This document shows positions 18,696 to 29,953 of a DNA stretch of 64,000 bases, piece by piece. Below the pieces are notes generated by a model. The model saw only the letters and a list, made by a program, of their open reading frames with translations. It did no database searches and was not told where the DNA came from. This DNA is from Aliihoeflea aestuarii (GTDB lineage: Bacteria; Pseudomonadota; Alphaproteobacteria; Rhizobiales; Rhizobiaceae). The stretch covers positions 1-64,000 of the forward strand of contig NZ_JAAAMK010000010.1 in the NCBI RefSeq assembly GCF_024105665.1, in the 5' to 3' direction. Every line of letters begins with the position of its first letter. The stretch's first letter is position 1. A program made the translations under genes and the position numbers.

Positions 18696-20204
18696 CTACT
18701 CCGCCGCCTCACGCGGCAGGGTTGCCTCGTCGGCGCGGTCCGGCTGGTCGGGCGCGGTCTCGCAGCCAAGGTCGGGAAAGACGACGATGCGCTTGCCCGT
18801 CAAATCCGTGCGAACGACGATCAGGTCGCGTTCCTCGAAATAGGTCAAAAGCCGGCGTGCGCGGTTCGCCGAATGGCTGCCATAAGCGCGGGCCAGAGCC
18901 AGATTGGCCGGACAGGGCCGCCCCTCCACCGCCGCAAGCGCGATGATGAGGAAGATCGGCTGAATGTCTTCCGCCAGCCCCTTCGACAGGTCGAGCGCAA
19001 TGCGCCAGGTTTCGCCCTGCGCCGTCTCGGGCGAAACACCGGTGCGGGCGATCGCCAGCCGGCGCTTGAAGTCGGGCAGGTCCACCGCGTCGCCCGGCAC
19101 GCGCCGGATGCGGCAGCGCACGAGGAAATCCTGATAAAGCACGGCCGGCGTGCGAAACGGCAGTTCCGGGTCGTCGGCAATTTCGCTCATGACGAGCGTC
19201 AAAAGCCGCTCGCGCTCCACGGTGTCGATCTCGGGAAAGAGCGGCTGGCTCGTTTCCTCGGCCGTTTCGCGCGGCTTTGAAAGCTGCTCCAGAATGTCGG
19301 CGGTCGGCGTCGGCGGCGGAGGCGTGTAGCGGCGTGCCGGCTGGCGGATCTCCTCGGGGCCGCGCTGGAAGATGGCCTCGCGCGCTTCCTCCGAGGTTTC
19401 AGGCAAAGGCATCAGTTTCGGGCTAACGGAACGCGCGGAGGTTTCGACGTCGCCGATCGTCACCGGCATCGGACGACGTGACAAAGCCGGCCCGAGCGCC
19501 ACGAACGATCCGCGCTGAAGGTCGCGGAACTGCTCGGCCTGCCGGCGGTCCATGCCGAGGAGATCGGCGGCGCGCGCCATATCGATGTCGAGGAAGGTGC
19601 GGCCCATCAGAAAGTTCGACGCTTCGGCCGCGACGTTCTTGGCGAGCTTGGCGAGGCGCTGCGTTGCGATGACGCCTGCAAGGCCGCGCTTGCGGCCGCG
19701 GCACATCAGGTTGGTCATCGCGGCCAGCGATACACGACGTGCCTCGTCGGACACCTCGCCGGCGGCGGCGGGCGCGAAAAGCTGCGCTTCGTCAACCACG
19801 ACGAGTACAGGAAACCAGAATTCGCGCTCGGCGTCGAACATGCCGTTCAGAAAAGCGGCCGCTGCTTTCATCTGCTGGTCCGCGTCGAGCCCTTCCAGAT
19901 TGACGACCACGGAGACGCGATGCTGACGGATGCGGCCGGCGATGCGTACCAGTTCCGCCTCGGTGCGGGCGGCATCGACGACGACATGGCCGAACCTGTC
20001 GGCCAGCGTGACGAAGTCGCCCTCGGGATCGATGATGCATTGCTGGACCCACGGCGCGCTCTGTTCGAGCAGCCGTCGCAGAAGATGCGATTTTCCCGAG
20101 CCGGAATTGCCCTGCACGAGCAGGCGCGTGGCAAGCAGTTCCTCAAGGTCCATCATGGCCGGCGCACCGCGCGCGCCCTTGCCGATATCGATGCCGACTT
20201 TCAA
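18696..20204 (-). CDS. HerA-like/DUF87 ATP-binding protein
   Basis: This is a 502-residue P-loop ATPase of the HerA/FtsK superfamily. The Walker A motif is GNSGSGKSHL (residues 32-41) and Walker B is VLVVVDEAQLFAP. A conserved arginine-rich segment reads MCRGRKRGLAGVIATQR. The C-terminal third (from about 330) is specific, with a proline-rich linker and probable winged-helix segments (RRLLTYFEERDLIVV). The best start is TTG 20204, with GGAG seven bases before it; the open frame runs further upstream without a ribosome site. No NurA nuclease partner is next to it. It is probably a DNA translocase or helicase; the role is not established. Confidence 0.8.
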   Translation of the reverse strand: MKVGIDIGKGARGAPAMMDLEELLATRLLVQGNSGSGKSHLLRRLLEQSAPWVQQCIIDPEGDFVTLADRFGHVVVDAARTEAELVRIAGRIRQHRVSVVVNLEGLDADQQMKAAAAFLNGMFDAEREFWFPVLVVVDEAQLFAPAAAGEVSDEARRVSLAAMTNLMCRGRKRGLAGVIATQRLAKLAKNVAAEASNFLMGRTFLDIDMARAADLLGMDRRQAEQFRDLQRGSFVALGPALSRRPMPVTIGDVETSARSVSPKLMPLPETSEEAREAIFQRGPEEIRQPARRYTPPPPTPTADILEQLSKPRETAEETSQPLFPEIDTVERERLLTLVMSEIADDPELPFRTPAVLYQDFLVRCRIRRVPGDAVDLPDFKRRLAIARTGVSPETAQGETWRIALDLSKGLAEDIQPIFLIIALAAVEGRPCPANLALARAYGSHSANRARRLLTYFEERDLIVVRTDLTGKRIVVFPDLGCETAPDQPDRADEATLPREAAE

Positions 20205-20294
20205 TGCACGTCTCCGATCAGAGACGATCCTTCTAGCACCCGCTGGTGAACAAACGCGACCCGGCGAACCGCAATCCACAGGTCCCTTACAATA

Positions 20295-20319
20295 AAAAGC
20301 CCGCACGAGGCGGGCCTTT
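20295..20319 (-). terminator. Rho-independent terminator
   Basis: AAAGCCCGC and GCGGGCCTTT arms around a short loop, followed on the minus strand by ...TTTTTATTG. It lies 20 bases after the stop of the split-barrel protein gene and insulates it from the HerA-like gene. Confidence 0.8.
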
Positions 20320-20338
20320 CATTCATTCTACCGAACGT

Positions 20339-20818
20339 TCAAAGCTTCACTTTTTCGTTGTCGCCCATATCCGGCCGCGAACTCGAAACGGCGGCGCTCA
20401 GCATTTTGATGTAGCTGACCACGGTGCCGGGGCTGTCCCAGTATTGCGCATCGTTGGGCGTGATCTTGAGCACACGGATCGCCGGGTCTTCGGGGTCGTC
20501 CCACCACGCCTTGGCGGGCGTCGACCACAATTCCTTGATCTTCGCACGATCGTTCGAGACCGCTGCGCGGCCGGTCACCGAAACGTATTTCTGGTCGCCC
20601 GCATCCGCAAAGAACAGCCCGACATGCGGGTCGCGCTCGATCTCGTCATCCTTGTGGCTGTCGGCGTCCGTCAGGAAATAGATCGCATGCTCGTCCCGTT
20701 CGAGATGCGCGGCCATCGGGCGACCGCGGATTTCGGCACCGTCCTTCGTGGCCAGCATGCAAAAACCGATCTTCTTCATCAGTTTCCAGACGTGGTCGGT
20801 CTTGTCGTGATCGCTCAT
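20339..20818 (-). CDS. Pyridoxamine 5'-phosphate oxidase-like general stress protein
   Basis: The 159-residue protein starts MSDHDKTDHVWKLM at ATG 20818 with AGGA seven bases upstream. It shows the FMN-binding split-barrel family pattern: GFCMLATKDGAEIRGRPM, AIYFLTDADSHKDDEIERDP, VGLFFADAGDQKYVSVTGRA and ELWSTPAKAWWDDPEDP. This matches general stress protein 26-type proteins (COG3871), which bind flavin; the substrate is unknown. It is transcribed away from the sulfate operon. Confidence 0.85.
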   Translation of the reverse strand: MSDHDKTDHVWKLMKKIGFCMLATKDGAEIRGRPMAAHLERDEHAIYFLTDADSHKDDEIERDPHVGLFFADAGDQKYVSVTGRAAVSNDRAKIKELWSTPAKAWWDDPEDPAIRVLKITPNDAQYWDSPGTVVSYIKMLSAAVSSSRPDMGDNEKVKL

Positions 20819-20953
20819 GATCAATCCTCGTGTGGGTGTAACGTCGATCCTCAAACTCCCGACACCCGCCCCTGTTCCTGCCGATGACGGCCCGTTCGAC
20901 CAAGAATGGAAATAAGTTCTTTCACGACGATCTATTTTGGAATTCTGTTCTAC

Positions 20954-20980
20954 TTCAGCCCAAAGCCGAGTTGGGCTGAA
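20954..20980 (+). promoter_or_regulatory. Perfect inverted repeat in the leader of the sulfate operon
   Basis: TTCAGCCCAA (20954-20963) and TTGGGCTGAA (20971-20980) are perfect 10-bp arms around a 7-base loop, ending 71 bases before the sbp start codon. No T-run follows on the plus strand, so it is more likely an operator or part of a structured leader than a terminator. Alphaproteobacterial sulfate operons are known to carry structured leaders; assignment to a named RNA family was not possible by eye. Confidence 0.45.
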
Positions 20981-21051
20981 CCTTCTTGCCGTTGAGCGCC
21001 CCGATTAGATTGGCATTTCAGATTATGCCCCTTTCGACGAGGATTTTTCCA

Positions 21052-22053
21052 ATGAAGCGCATTTTGCTTGCCGGCGTCGCAGCCGCTCTTCTGTTCAGCG
21101 CGCCTGCGCAAGCCCAGCAGGCCAACTCCATCCTGAACGCTTCCTACGATATCGCGCGCGAGCTTTTCGCATCGGTGAACGCGGCATTCATTCCGGCCTA
21201 CAAGGAGCAGAGCGGGCAGGATGTCACGGTGGATCAGAGCCACGCCGGCACCTCGCGCCAGGCGCGCGCCATCGCAGAAGGTCTCGAAGCCGATGTCGTC
21301 ACCTTCAATCAGGTGACGGACATCGATTTTCTCGTCCAGAACGGCTTCGTCTCGGATGACTGGCAGAGCGAGTTCGCGAATCAGGCGTCGCCCTTCTTCT
21401 CGCTGCCGTCCTTCCTCGTGCGCGAAGGCAACCCGAAAGGCATCGCCGACTGGGATGATCTCGCCCGCGACGACGTGCAGGTCGTTTTCCCCAATCCGAA
21501 GACCTCGGGCAATGCGCGCTACACCTATCTGGCTGCCTATGCCTACGGTCTGGAAGCCTTCGACGGCGACGCGGAGCAGACGCAGGCATTCGTGAAGAAG
21601 ATCTTCGACAATGTCCCGGTCTTCGACACCGGCGGGCGCGCGGCGACCACCACTTTCGTCGAACGCCAGATCGGTGACGTACTGATCACGTTCGAGGCCG
21701 AAACCAAAGGCATCGCAAAGGAATTCGGCGAGGACCAGTTCGATCTCGTGACGCCATCGGTCAGCCTGCTTGCAGAGTTCCCGGTTGCGATCGTGGATCG
21801 CGTGGCCGATGCCCGCGGCTCGCAGGAGCTTTCGAAAGCCTATCTCGACTTCCTCTACACCGAAGAAGGCCAGCGTATCGCGGCCGAACATGGCCATCGC
21901 GTCCATGAAGAGGCGGTGTCCGTCGAATTCGCGGACAACTTCCCCGACGTCCGTCTCGTGACGGTCGAGGACGTGTTCGGCGGCTGGGACCAGATCCAGG
22001 AAGAGCATTTCGCTTCCGGCGCGATCCTCGACCAGCTTTACGGCCAGCGCTAA
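21052..22053 (+). CDS. sbp: Sulfate ABC transporter, periplasmic binding protein
   Basis: It captures sulfate or thiosulfate for CysTWA. The 333-residue precursor starts MKRILLAGVAAALLFSA with cleavage after AQAQ. It shows the Sbp/CysP hallmarks ILNASYDIARELF, DQSHAGTSRQARAI, VVTFNQVTDID and NPKTSGNARYTYLAAY. GAGGA lies nine bases upstream of the ATG; the frame is open earlier but begins outside the signal peptide. A terminator (22075-22100) and a palindromic repeat separate it from cysT, so binding-protein and permease levels may differ. Confidence 0.95.
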   Translation: MKRILLAGVAAALLFSAPAQAQQANSILNASYDIARELFASVNAAFIPAYKEQSGQDVTVDQSHAGTSRQARAIAEGLEADVVTFNQVTDIDFLVQNGFVSDDWQSEFANQASPFFSLPSFLVREGNPKGIADWDDLARDDVQVVFPNPKTSGNARYTYLAAYAYGLEAFDGDAEQTQAFVKKIFDNVPVFDTGGRAATTTFVERQIGDVLITFEAETKGIAKEFGEDQFDLVTPSVSLLAEFPVAIVDRVADARGSQELSKAYLDFLYTEEGQRIAAEHGHRVHEEAVSVEFADNFPDVRLVTVEDVFGGWDQIQEEHFASGAILDQLYGQR

Positions 22054-22074
22054 TTCGCTACACAGTGGCTACCG

Positions 22075-22100
22075 ATCCGACGGACCTCGGTCCGTCGGAT
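22075..22100 (+). terminator. Terminator after sbp
   Basis: ATCCGACGGACC and GGTCCGTCGGAT form a perfect 12-bp stem followed by TTCGTTTT. It lies 22 bases after the sbp stop, inside what would otherwise be the sbp-cysTWA operon, and may partly end the transcript there. Confidence 0.8.
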
Positions 22101-22129
22101 TTCGTTTTATGGATGATGAAATCGTGGCG

Positions 22130-22263
22130 TTCTCCGTTGCCCCCCTCTGTCCTGCCGGACATCTCCCCCGCAAGGAGGGAGATCATGCGCTTCAATATCG
22201 GCGATTAGCTGATCTCCCCACCCGTGGGGGAGATGTCCGGCAGGACAGAGGGGGGCGAGAAGG
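22130..22263. repeat. 134-bp palindromic intergenic repeat (rhizobial RIME/MITE-like)
   Basis: The left arm (TTCTCCGTTGCCCCCCTCTG... to about 22192) is the near-perfect inverse of the right arm (about 22209-22263, ending GACAGAGGGGGGCGAGAA). Both contain TGTCCTGCCGGACATCTCCC or its complement, with a short A/T-rich centre. Such elements are scattered between genes in rhizobia. It can fold as a long RNA hairpin just upstream of cysT (start 22297). No open frame is present, so any mobilisation would be in trans. Confidence 0.85.
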
Positions 22264-22296
22264 ATCGCAGCCGGCTGCATCGATGAGACTGCGCTC

Positions 22297-23121
22297 ATGA
22301 GACGCCGCAACGTCCTGCCCGGCCTGAAGCTGTCGCTCGGCATCACGCTGTTCTATGTCGCGCTGATCGTGGCGCTGCCGCTCGGCGCGCTGATCTTCAA
22401 GGCGGCAAGCCTTGGCCCGGAAGCCTATTGGAACATCGTCTCGTCGGAGCGCGCTGTGGCGAGCTACCGCGTCACGGTGACGGCGGCGGCAATCGCCACC
22501 GCGTTCAACCTCGTCTTCGGCGTCGCGCTCGCCTGGATCCTCGTCCGTTACAAATTTCCCGGCCGCCGGCTCGTCGATGCGATCGTCGATCTGCCCTTCG
22601 CACTGCCGACAGCCGTCGCCGGCATCGCGCTTACCGCGCTGTTCGCGCCTAATGGCTGGCTGGGCGCACCGCTCATGGATGCCGGCATCCGCGTCGCCTA
22701 CACACCTCTCGGCATCATGATCGCCATGGCGTTTACCAGCGTTCCGTTCATCGTGCGAACGGTGCAGCCGGTTCTGGAAGACCTCGATCCCGCTCTGGAG
22801 GAAGCCGCGCAGTCTCTCGGCGCCAGCGATCTTTCGATCTTCATGCGCGTCATCCTGCCGATCCTCGGCCCATCGATCCTCGCAGGCGTGTCGCTGTGCT
22901 TTGCCCGCAGCCTCGGCGAATTCGGTGCGGTCATATTCATCGCCGGCAACCAGCCCTTCCAGACCGAGATCACGGCGCTTTTGACCTATATCCGGCTGGA
23001 GGAATACGACTATGCCGCCGCTGCCGCGATCGCCTCGGTCATTCTCATCGCCGCCTTCGTCATGCTCATCGTGACCAATCTGTTGCAGGCACGCGGCCTC
23101 AGATATACGGCGAGGTCATAA
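22297..23121 (+). CDS. cysT: Sulfate ABC transporter permease CysT (CysU)
   Basis: This inner-membrane permease of 274 residues has six predicted helices. The EAA loop carrying the CysA contact is LEDLDPALEEAAQSLGASDL followed by FMRVILPILGPSIL. It pairs with CysW in the sulfate/thiosulfate importer. The start MRRRNVLPGLKLSLG has no strong ribosome site and lies 34 bases after the palindromic repeat. cysW begins one base after its stop. Confidence 0.94.
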   Translation: MRRRNVLPGLKLSLGITLFYVALIVALPLGALIFKAASLGPEAYWNIVSSERAVASYRVTVTAAAIATAFNLVFGVALAWILVRYKFPGRRLVDAIVDLPFALPTAVAGIALTALFAPNGWLGAPLMDAGIRVAYTPLGIMIAMAFTSVPFIVRTVQPVLEDLDPALEEAAQSLGASDLSIFMRVILPILGPSILAGVSLCFARSLGEFGAVIFIAGNQPFQTEITALLTYIRLEEYDYAAAAAIASVILIAAFVMLIVTNLLQARGLRYTARS

Positions 23122-23122
23122 G

Positions 23123-24010
23123 ATGAGCCGGCAGACCCATACCAAGTCCCCACGCGTCGGCGACGGCGCCCTGTTCCGCCGCACGCTGATCGCACTGACG
23201 CTCATTGCGGGCACGGTCCTTGTCGTCGCTCCGCTCGCCATCATCGCGGTTCAGGCATTCTCGCGCGGCTTCGAATATTTCGCGGCGACCATCACCGATT
23301 CCGACACACGCCACGCGATCTTCCTGACCGTCGTCACGGCGCTGATCGCGGTGCCGATCAACACGATCTTCGGCGTCGCGGCCGCTTGGGCCGTCACCAA
23401 ATTCGATTTCTGGGGCAAGCGCTTCCTGATCGTGGTGATCGAAATTCCGTTCTCGATCTCGCCGATCGTGGCGGGCGTCGCCTATCTTTTCGTCTACGGG
23501 CTACAGGGCATTTTCGGACCGATGTTCCAGGATGCGGGTATCCGCGTGCTCTTTGCCCTGCCCGGCATCGTGCTGGCCTCGATGTTCGTCACCGCGCCCT
23601 TCGTCGCGCGCGAGCTGATCCCGCTGATGCAGGCGCAGGGGCGTGACCTTGAAGAAGCGGCGACCTCGCTCGGTGCGTCGGGCTTTCGCACCTTCTGGTC
23701 GGTGACGCTGCCCAACATCAAATGGGCGCTGCTCTATGGCGTCGTCCTGTGCAACGCTCGCGTGATGGGCGAGTTCGGCGCGGTTTCCGTCGTCTCGGGC
23801 AACATTCGCGGCCAGACAAACACGCTGCCGCTGCACATCGAACTCCTCTACCACGACTACAACACGGTCGGCGCATTCGCCGCTGCCTTCATCCTCGCCG
23901 GCCTTGCCGTCGTCACCATCATCGCCAAGGTGTTCCTTGAACGTCAGGGCGCCGGACGGCGCGCGCGCCCCACCCTTGCCGCCCCCTTCGTCGCGGAGAA
24001 GACACAATGA
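23123..24010 (+). CDS. cysW: Sulfate ABC transporter permease CysW
   Basis: This is the second inner-membrane permease of the sulfate importer, 295 residues and six helices. The EAA motif is [20 protein letters not shown] followed by [13 protein letters not shown]. The segment [17 protein letters not shown] matches CysW proteins. Start ATG 23123 follows cysT by one base; its stop overlaps the cysA start by four bases (ATGA, 24007-24010), so the three genes are coupled. Confidence 0.94.
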   Translation: MSRQTHTKSPRVGDGALFRRTLIALTLIAGTVLVVAPLAIIAVQAFSRGFEYFAATITDSDTRHAIFLTVVTALIAVPINTIFGVAAAWAVTKFDFWGKRFLIVVIEIPFSISPIVAGVAYLFVYGLQGIFGPMFQDAGIRVLFALPGIVLASMFVTAPFVARELIPLMQAQGRDLEEAATSLGASGFRTFWSVTLPNIKWALLYGVVLCNARVMGEFGAVSVVSGNIRGQTNTLPLHIELLYHDYNTVGAFAAAFILAGLAVVTIIAKVFLERQGAGRRARPTLAAPFVAEKTQ

Positions 24011-25029
24011 AAATCCGCCTGAACGACATCGCCAAGACGTTCGACGATTTCCGCGCCGTGCGCGGCGTCTCGCTCGATATCGAAAGCGGCGAACTCGTCG
24101 CGCTGCTCGGCCCCTCCGGTTCGGGCAAGACGACGATCCTGCGCATGGTCGCCGGTCTCGAATATGTCGATGAAGGGCAGATCTTCTTCGGCGACGAGGA
24201 CGCGACGTCGATCCCCGTGCGCGAGCGCGGCGTCGGCTTCGTCTTCCAGCACTACGCGCTTTTTCCGCACATGACAGTCGGCGAGAACATCGCCTTCGGC
24301 ATGAAAGTGTCGAAGACGAAGCGCACCAAGGCGGAAATCACCGCACGCGTCGCCGAATTGCTGCGCCTCGTGCAGCTTGAAGGCTTGGCAGACCGTTTCC
24401 CGAGCCAGATTTCCGGCGGCCAGCGCCAGCGCGTCGCGCTTGCCCGCGCGCTCGCCGTCGACCCGAAAGTGCTTCTGCTCGACGAGCCATTCGGCGCGCT
24501 CGATGCGAATGTGCGCCGCGATCTGCGCCGCTGGCTGCGCGAAATCCATTCCGAACTCGGCATTACGACCCTGTTCGTCACCCACGATCAGGAAGAAGCG
24601 CTGGACCTTGCCGACCGTGTCGTCATTCTCGATCAGGGGCAGATCGTTCAGCAGGGCACGCCGCAGGAGGTGACGCGAAATCCCGATTCGGCGTTCGTGG
24701 TTCGGTTCCTCGGCGATACCAACAAGCTTTCGGCGACCGTCATGGGCGGCACCGCCGATCTGGGCGGGGCATCGCTTGCGGCGCCCGCGCTTCCCGACGG
24801 CAAGGCTGATGCTTATCTGCGCCCCGGCGATCTTTCATGGTCGGCGACGGGCGGCGGCATTCCGGCCATCGTCGAACGTGTCATCGACCGTCCCGGTAAT
24901 CGCCGTATCATCGCGGCGACGGAGCGCGGAGAACCGCTCGAGTTCGACGTGCCGCCGGAAATCGTCGTCAAGGCCGGCGATCGCGGCTTCGTGCAGATCG
25001 AGCGCGCGCAGCTTTTCGCGGCCGAGTAA
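24007..25029 (+). CDS. cysA: Sulfate/thiosulfate import ATP-binding protein CysA
   Basis: This cytoplasmic ATPase powers CysTW. In 340 residues the Walker A is GPSGSGKTT, the Q-loop [11 protein letters not shown], the signature [15 protein letters not shown], Walker [13 protein letters not shown] and the switch His is in [14 protein letters not shown]. The C-terminal about 100 residues form a TOBE-like regulatory domain with [14 protein letters not shown]. It starts inside the cysW stop codon, typical for this operon. No further sulfur genes follow; a DEAD-box helicase gene starts 93 bases later. Confidence 0.95.
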   Translation: MKIRLNDIAKTFDDFRAVRGVSLDIESGELVALLGPSGSGKTTILRMVAGLEYVDEGQIFFGDEDATSIPVRERGVGFVFQHYALFPHMTVGENIAFGMKVSKTKRTKAEITARVAELLRLVQLEGLADRFPSQISGGQRQRVALARALAVDPKVLLLDEPFGALDANVRRDLRRWLREIHSELGITTLFVTHDQEEALDLADRVVILDQGQIVQQGTPQEVTRNPDSAFVVRFLGDTNKLSATVMGGTADLGGASLAAPALPDGKADAYLRPGDLSWSATGGGIPAIVERVIDRPGNRRIIAATERGEPLEFDVPPEIVVKAGDRGFVQIERAQLFAAE

Positions 25030-25122
25030 GCCGCGCCTGTACATTCGGTACGAACCTCGCTAGGAAGGCGCAAAATTCGCGCCGCCTCCCATGCTTGCGC
25101 GCCCAATCCCGAAAGACGACCG

Positions 25123-26877
25123 ATGAGCGAATTCGAAGGCATCCTGCCGGCGCTGGCCGCCGCACTGACAAAACGTGGCTATACGTCGCTGACCCCCGTG
25201 CAAAAGGCCGTCACCGGACCCGAACTCGGCGATGGCGACGCGCTCGTTTCCGCGCAGACCGGCTCCGGCAAGACCGTCGCCTTCGGCCTCGCGCTCGCGC
25301 CGACGCTCCTCGGCGACAAGCAACGCTTCGGCCCTGCCGCAACCCCGCTGGCGCTCGCCGTCGCACCGACCCGCGAGCTTGCACTCCAGGTGAAGCGCGA
25401 GCTCGAATGGCTCTATGCCGAAGCTGGCGCGACTGTCGCCTCCTGTGTCGGCGGCATGGATATGCGCTCGGAGCGTCGCACGCTCGAACGCGGCGCGCAG
25501 ATCGTCGTCGGCACGCCGGGCCGTCTTCGCGACCACATCACACGCGGCTCGCTGGACATGAGTGACATCCGCGCCGTCGTGCTCGACGAGGCCGACGAGA
25601 TGCTCGATCTCGGCTTCCGCGAAGACCTCGAATTCATCCTCGAAGCCGCACCTGCCGAACGGCGCACGCTGATGTTCTCGGCGACCGTGTCGAAGCCCAT
25701 CGCCGAACTCGCCAAATCCTACCAGCGCGATGCCAAGCGAATTTCGACCGCGTCGAACGAAGCACGCCAGCATGGCGACATCGAGTATCGCGCGTTGAGC
25801 GTGGCCGAGGCCGACCGCGAAAACGCGATCATCAACGTGTTGCGCTATTACGAGCCCACCAACGCGCTCGTCTTCTGCGCCACCCGCGCGGCCGTCAACC
25901 ACATGACGGCCCGCTTCAACAATCGCGGCTTCTCGGTCGTCGCGCTTTCAGGCGAGCTTAGCCAGAACGAGCGCACGCACGCCTTGCAGGCCATGCGCGA
26001 CGGGCGCGCGCAGGTGTGTATCGCGACCGACGTCGCCGCACGCGGCATCGACCTGCCGAACCTCGAACTGGTGGTCCACGCGGACCTTCCGACCAACAAG
26101 GAAACGCTGCTCCACCGCTCGGGACGGACGGGCCGTGCCGGGCGGAAGGGCATGAGCGTGCTCATCGTCCCAAACCGCGCCGGCAAGCGCGCGGGCCGGT
26201 TGCTGCAGGGCGCAGGCATCACCGCGCAGTGGGGCAAGCCGCCGACCGCCGAAGAGGTGATGCAGCGCGACGATGAGCGGCTTCTGGCCGACCCGGCGCT
26301 TTCGGAGGCGGTTGGCGAGGACGAAGCCGACTTCGTGCAGCGCATCCTTGCGACGCACAGCGCCGAACAGGTCGCCGCTGCCTTCGTGCGCGCCTACCGC
26401 GCCGGCCGCTCGGCACCCGAAGACCTGATTGACGTCAAGCCAGGCTCATTCGATGACAGCGCCAAGCCGACGCGCGACCGCGACGATTTCGGCCCGGCGG
26501 TCTGGTTCTCGCTCTCGGTCGGGCGCAAGCAGAATGCCGAGCCGCGCTGGCTGATTCCGATGCTGTGCCGCAATGGCAACCTCACCAAGCGCGACATTGG
26601 CGCGATCAAGATGATGCCGGAAGAGACCTTCGTGGAGATCGCGGAAGGTTCGGCCGAGCGCTTCGCGGCCGTCATCGGCAAGAAGGGCGATCTGGAGCGC
26701 GGCATCCGCGTGAAGCGCGTCGAAGGCACGCCGGACTTTGCGGCTGGCCGAAGCGAAAAGAAACCGCATCGCGGGCAAAAGCCCGACACGAAAGATTGGT
26801 CGAAGAAGCCGGGAAAGCCGAAATTCGACAAGCCGAAAAGCGAAGGCTTCAAAAAGAAGAAGCCGAAGCGGGATTGA
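25123..26877 (+). CDS. DEAD-box RNA helicase with DbpA-type RNA-binding domain
   Basis: The 584-residue ATP-dependent RNA helicase has the Q motif GYTSLTPVQKAV, motif I AQTGSGKT, Ia APTRELALQ, DEAD box VVLDEADEMLDLGF, SAT motif, and the second RecA domain with ATDVAARGIDLPNL and HRSGRTGRAGRKG. A DbpA-type RNA-binding domain follows (about 455-535, VWFSLSVGRKQNAEPRWLIP). A Lys-rich tail from about 540 ends the protein. It likely works in ribosome assembly or RNA turnover; assignment to dbpA, csdA or rhlE is not secure. A hairpin follows at 26881. Confidence 0.92.
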   Translation: MSEFEGILPALAAALTKRGYTSLTPVQKAVTGPELGDGDALVSAQTGSGKTVAFGLALAPTLLGDKQRFGPAATPLALAVAPTRELALQVKRELEWLYAEAGATVASCVGGMDMRSERRTLERGAQIVVGTPGRLRDHITRGSLDMSDIRAVVLDEADEMLDLGFREDLEFILEAAPAERRTLMFSATVSKPIAELAKSYQRDAKRISTASNEARQHGDIEYRALSVAEADRENAIINVLRYYEPTNALVFCATRAAVNHMTARFNNRGFSVVALSGELSQNERTHALQAMRDGRAQVCIATDVAARGIDLPNLELVVHADLPTNKETLLHRSGRTGRAGRKGMSVLIVPNRAGKRAGRLLQGAGITAQWGKPPTAEEVMQRDDERLLADPALSEAVGEDEADFVQRILATHSAEQVAAAFVRAYRAGRSAPEDLIDVKPGSFDDSAKPTRDRDDFGPAVWFSLSVGRKQNAEPRWLIPMLCRNGNLTKRDIGAIKMMPEETFVEIAEGSAERFAAVIGKKGDLERGIRVKRVEGTPDFAAGRSEKKPHRGQKPDTKDWSKKPGKPKFDKPKSEGFKKKKPKRD

Positions 26878-26880
26878 GAA

Positions 26881-26900
26881 AGGGCGCCTCACGGCGCCCT
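26881..26900 (+). terminator. Hairpin after the helicase gene
   Basis: AGGGCGCC and GGCGCCCT form a perfect stem four bases after the helicase stop codon. No clear T-run follows, so it is a weak intrinsic terminator or an mRNA-end stabilising hairpin. Confidence 0.5.
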
Positions 26901-26930
26901 CGACTACCCAGACCGAAGCATCTTTGCACC

Positions 26931-27022
26931 CGCACGCCGCGTCATCCTCCGCCCTGCGCCGAGGATCCACCTCGCTTTTCGCTTGAACGGGCGCAGATGT
27001 TCGGGACAAGCCCGAGCATGAC
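26931..27022. repeat. Intergenic palindromic repeat, copy A
   Basis: This unit starts CGCACGCCGCGTCATCCTC and ends GACAAGCCCGAGCATGACG; the CGTCAT and ATGACG ends are inverted, with an inner ATCC...GGAT stem. It matches the unit at 27102-27187 in the same orientation. The type is a familiar rhizobial intergenic repeat. Together with copy B it fills most of the 334-base gene-free stretch 26878-27211, in which I see no gene. Confidence 0.75.
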
Positions 27023-27101
27023 GGCTTCGGGGCGGGCTCGATATTGGTGTTTTATCCGAGAGCGTCTTGGGACGCGCTTGGACTATCAGCCAAGGACGAT
27101 C

Positions 27102-27187
27102 CGCACGCGGCGTCATCCTCGGCCCTGTGCCGAGGATCTACTGCGCTTCTCGCATGAACGGCTGCTCGGACAAGCCCGAGCATGACG
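27102..27187. repeat. Intergenic palindromic repeat, copy B
   Basis: This is a second copy in direct orientation. It begins CGCACGCGGCGTCATCCTCG and ends CTCGGACAAGCCCGAGCATG followed by ACG. The inner stem ATCCTCGG/CCGAGGAT is perfect here and imperfect in copy A. About 80 unrelated bases separate the copies. Copy B ends 24 bases before the PepSY gene stop. Confidence 0.75.
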
Positions 27188-27211
27188 ATCGCGAATCTCG
27201 CGGCGTTCTTG

Positions 27212-27469
27212 CTATCGCCGGGCCTGACCGGATGCCGGGTCAATATCGATCTCGACCTTCGCGCCGTCGGCGCGGTAATATTCGATCTCCCAATAGCCGT
27301 CGTCGTCCCAGTCGATTTCGTCGAAATAACCGAAACCGGCTTCCGCCTCGATGTTGGCCAGAATTTCCGACAGCGGCATCGAACCCGCCGGCGGTTGCGC
27401 GAATGCGGGAACGGCGAAGGCGGCAGATAAAAAAGCGGCGGCGATCAAGGATTTCACGATAGTCTCCAT
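27212..27469 (-). CDS. Small periplasmic PepSY-domain protein
   Basis: The 85-residue precursor starts METIVKSLIAAAFLSAA with signal cleavage after AFAQ. The mature part, MPLSEILANIEAEAGFGYFD then WDDDGYWEIEYYRADGAKVE and IDIDPASGQ, is the compact PepSY fold. Such single-domain PepSY proteins are thought to act as inhibitors or chaperones in the periplasm; the target is unknown. It lies 27 bases downstream of parC, probably on the same transcript. Confidence 0.82.
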   Translation of the reverse strand: METIVKSLIAAAFLSAAFAVPAFAQPPAGSMPLSEILANIEAEAGFGYFDEIDWDDDGYWEIEYYRADGAKVEIDIDPASGQARR

Positions 27470-27496
27470 GCTGGATCTGGTCCCGTCACCGACAAG

Positions 27497-29782
<2,286 letters not shown>

Positions 29783-29953
29783 GGGGTTGGCTTAGCCCAG
29801 GCCGGGGATTCGCGGCAAGTGCGAGGCCGACACAGCCCCTGTCAATCCACCGAAAAGCATTGCCCCATGAAACCGCGTTGCAGATTGATCGTTTGCCTTT
29901 TCGAGGCGCTTGCGATCATGTGGCGCACAATAAAAATTCTCGGGTAGGAAAAG

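Noticed and set aside
20860-21051. A SAM-II or other named riboswitch in the sbp leader
   Set aside because: I found no core motif of SAM-II (such as GCTAAAAAG) by eye; only the inverted repeat is supported.
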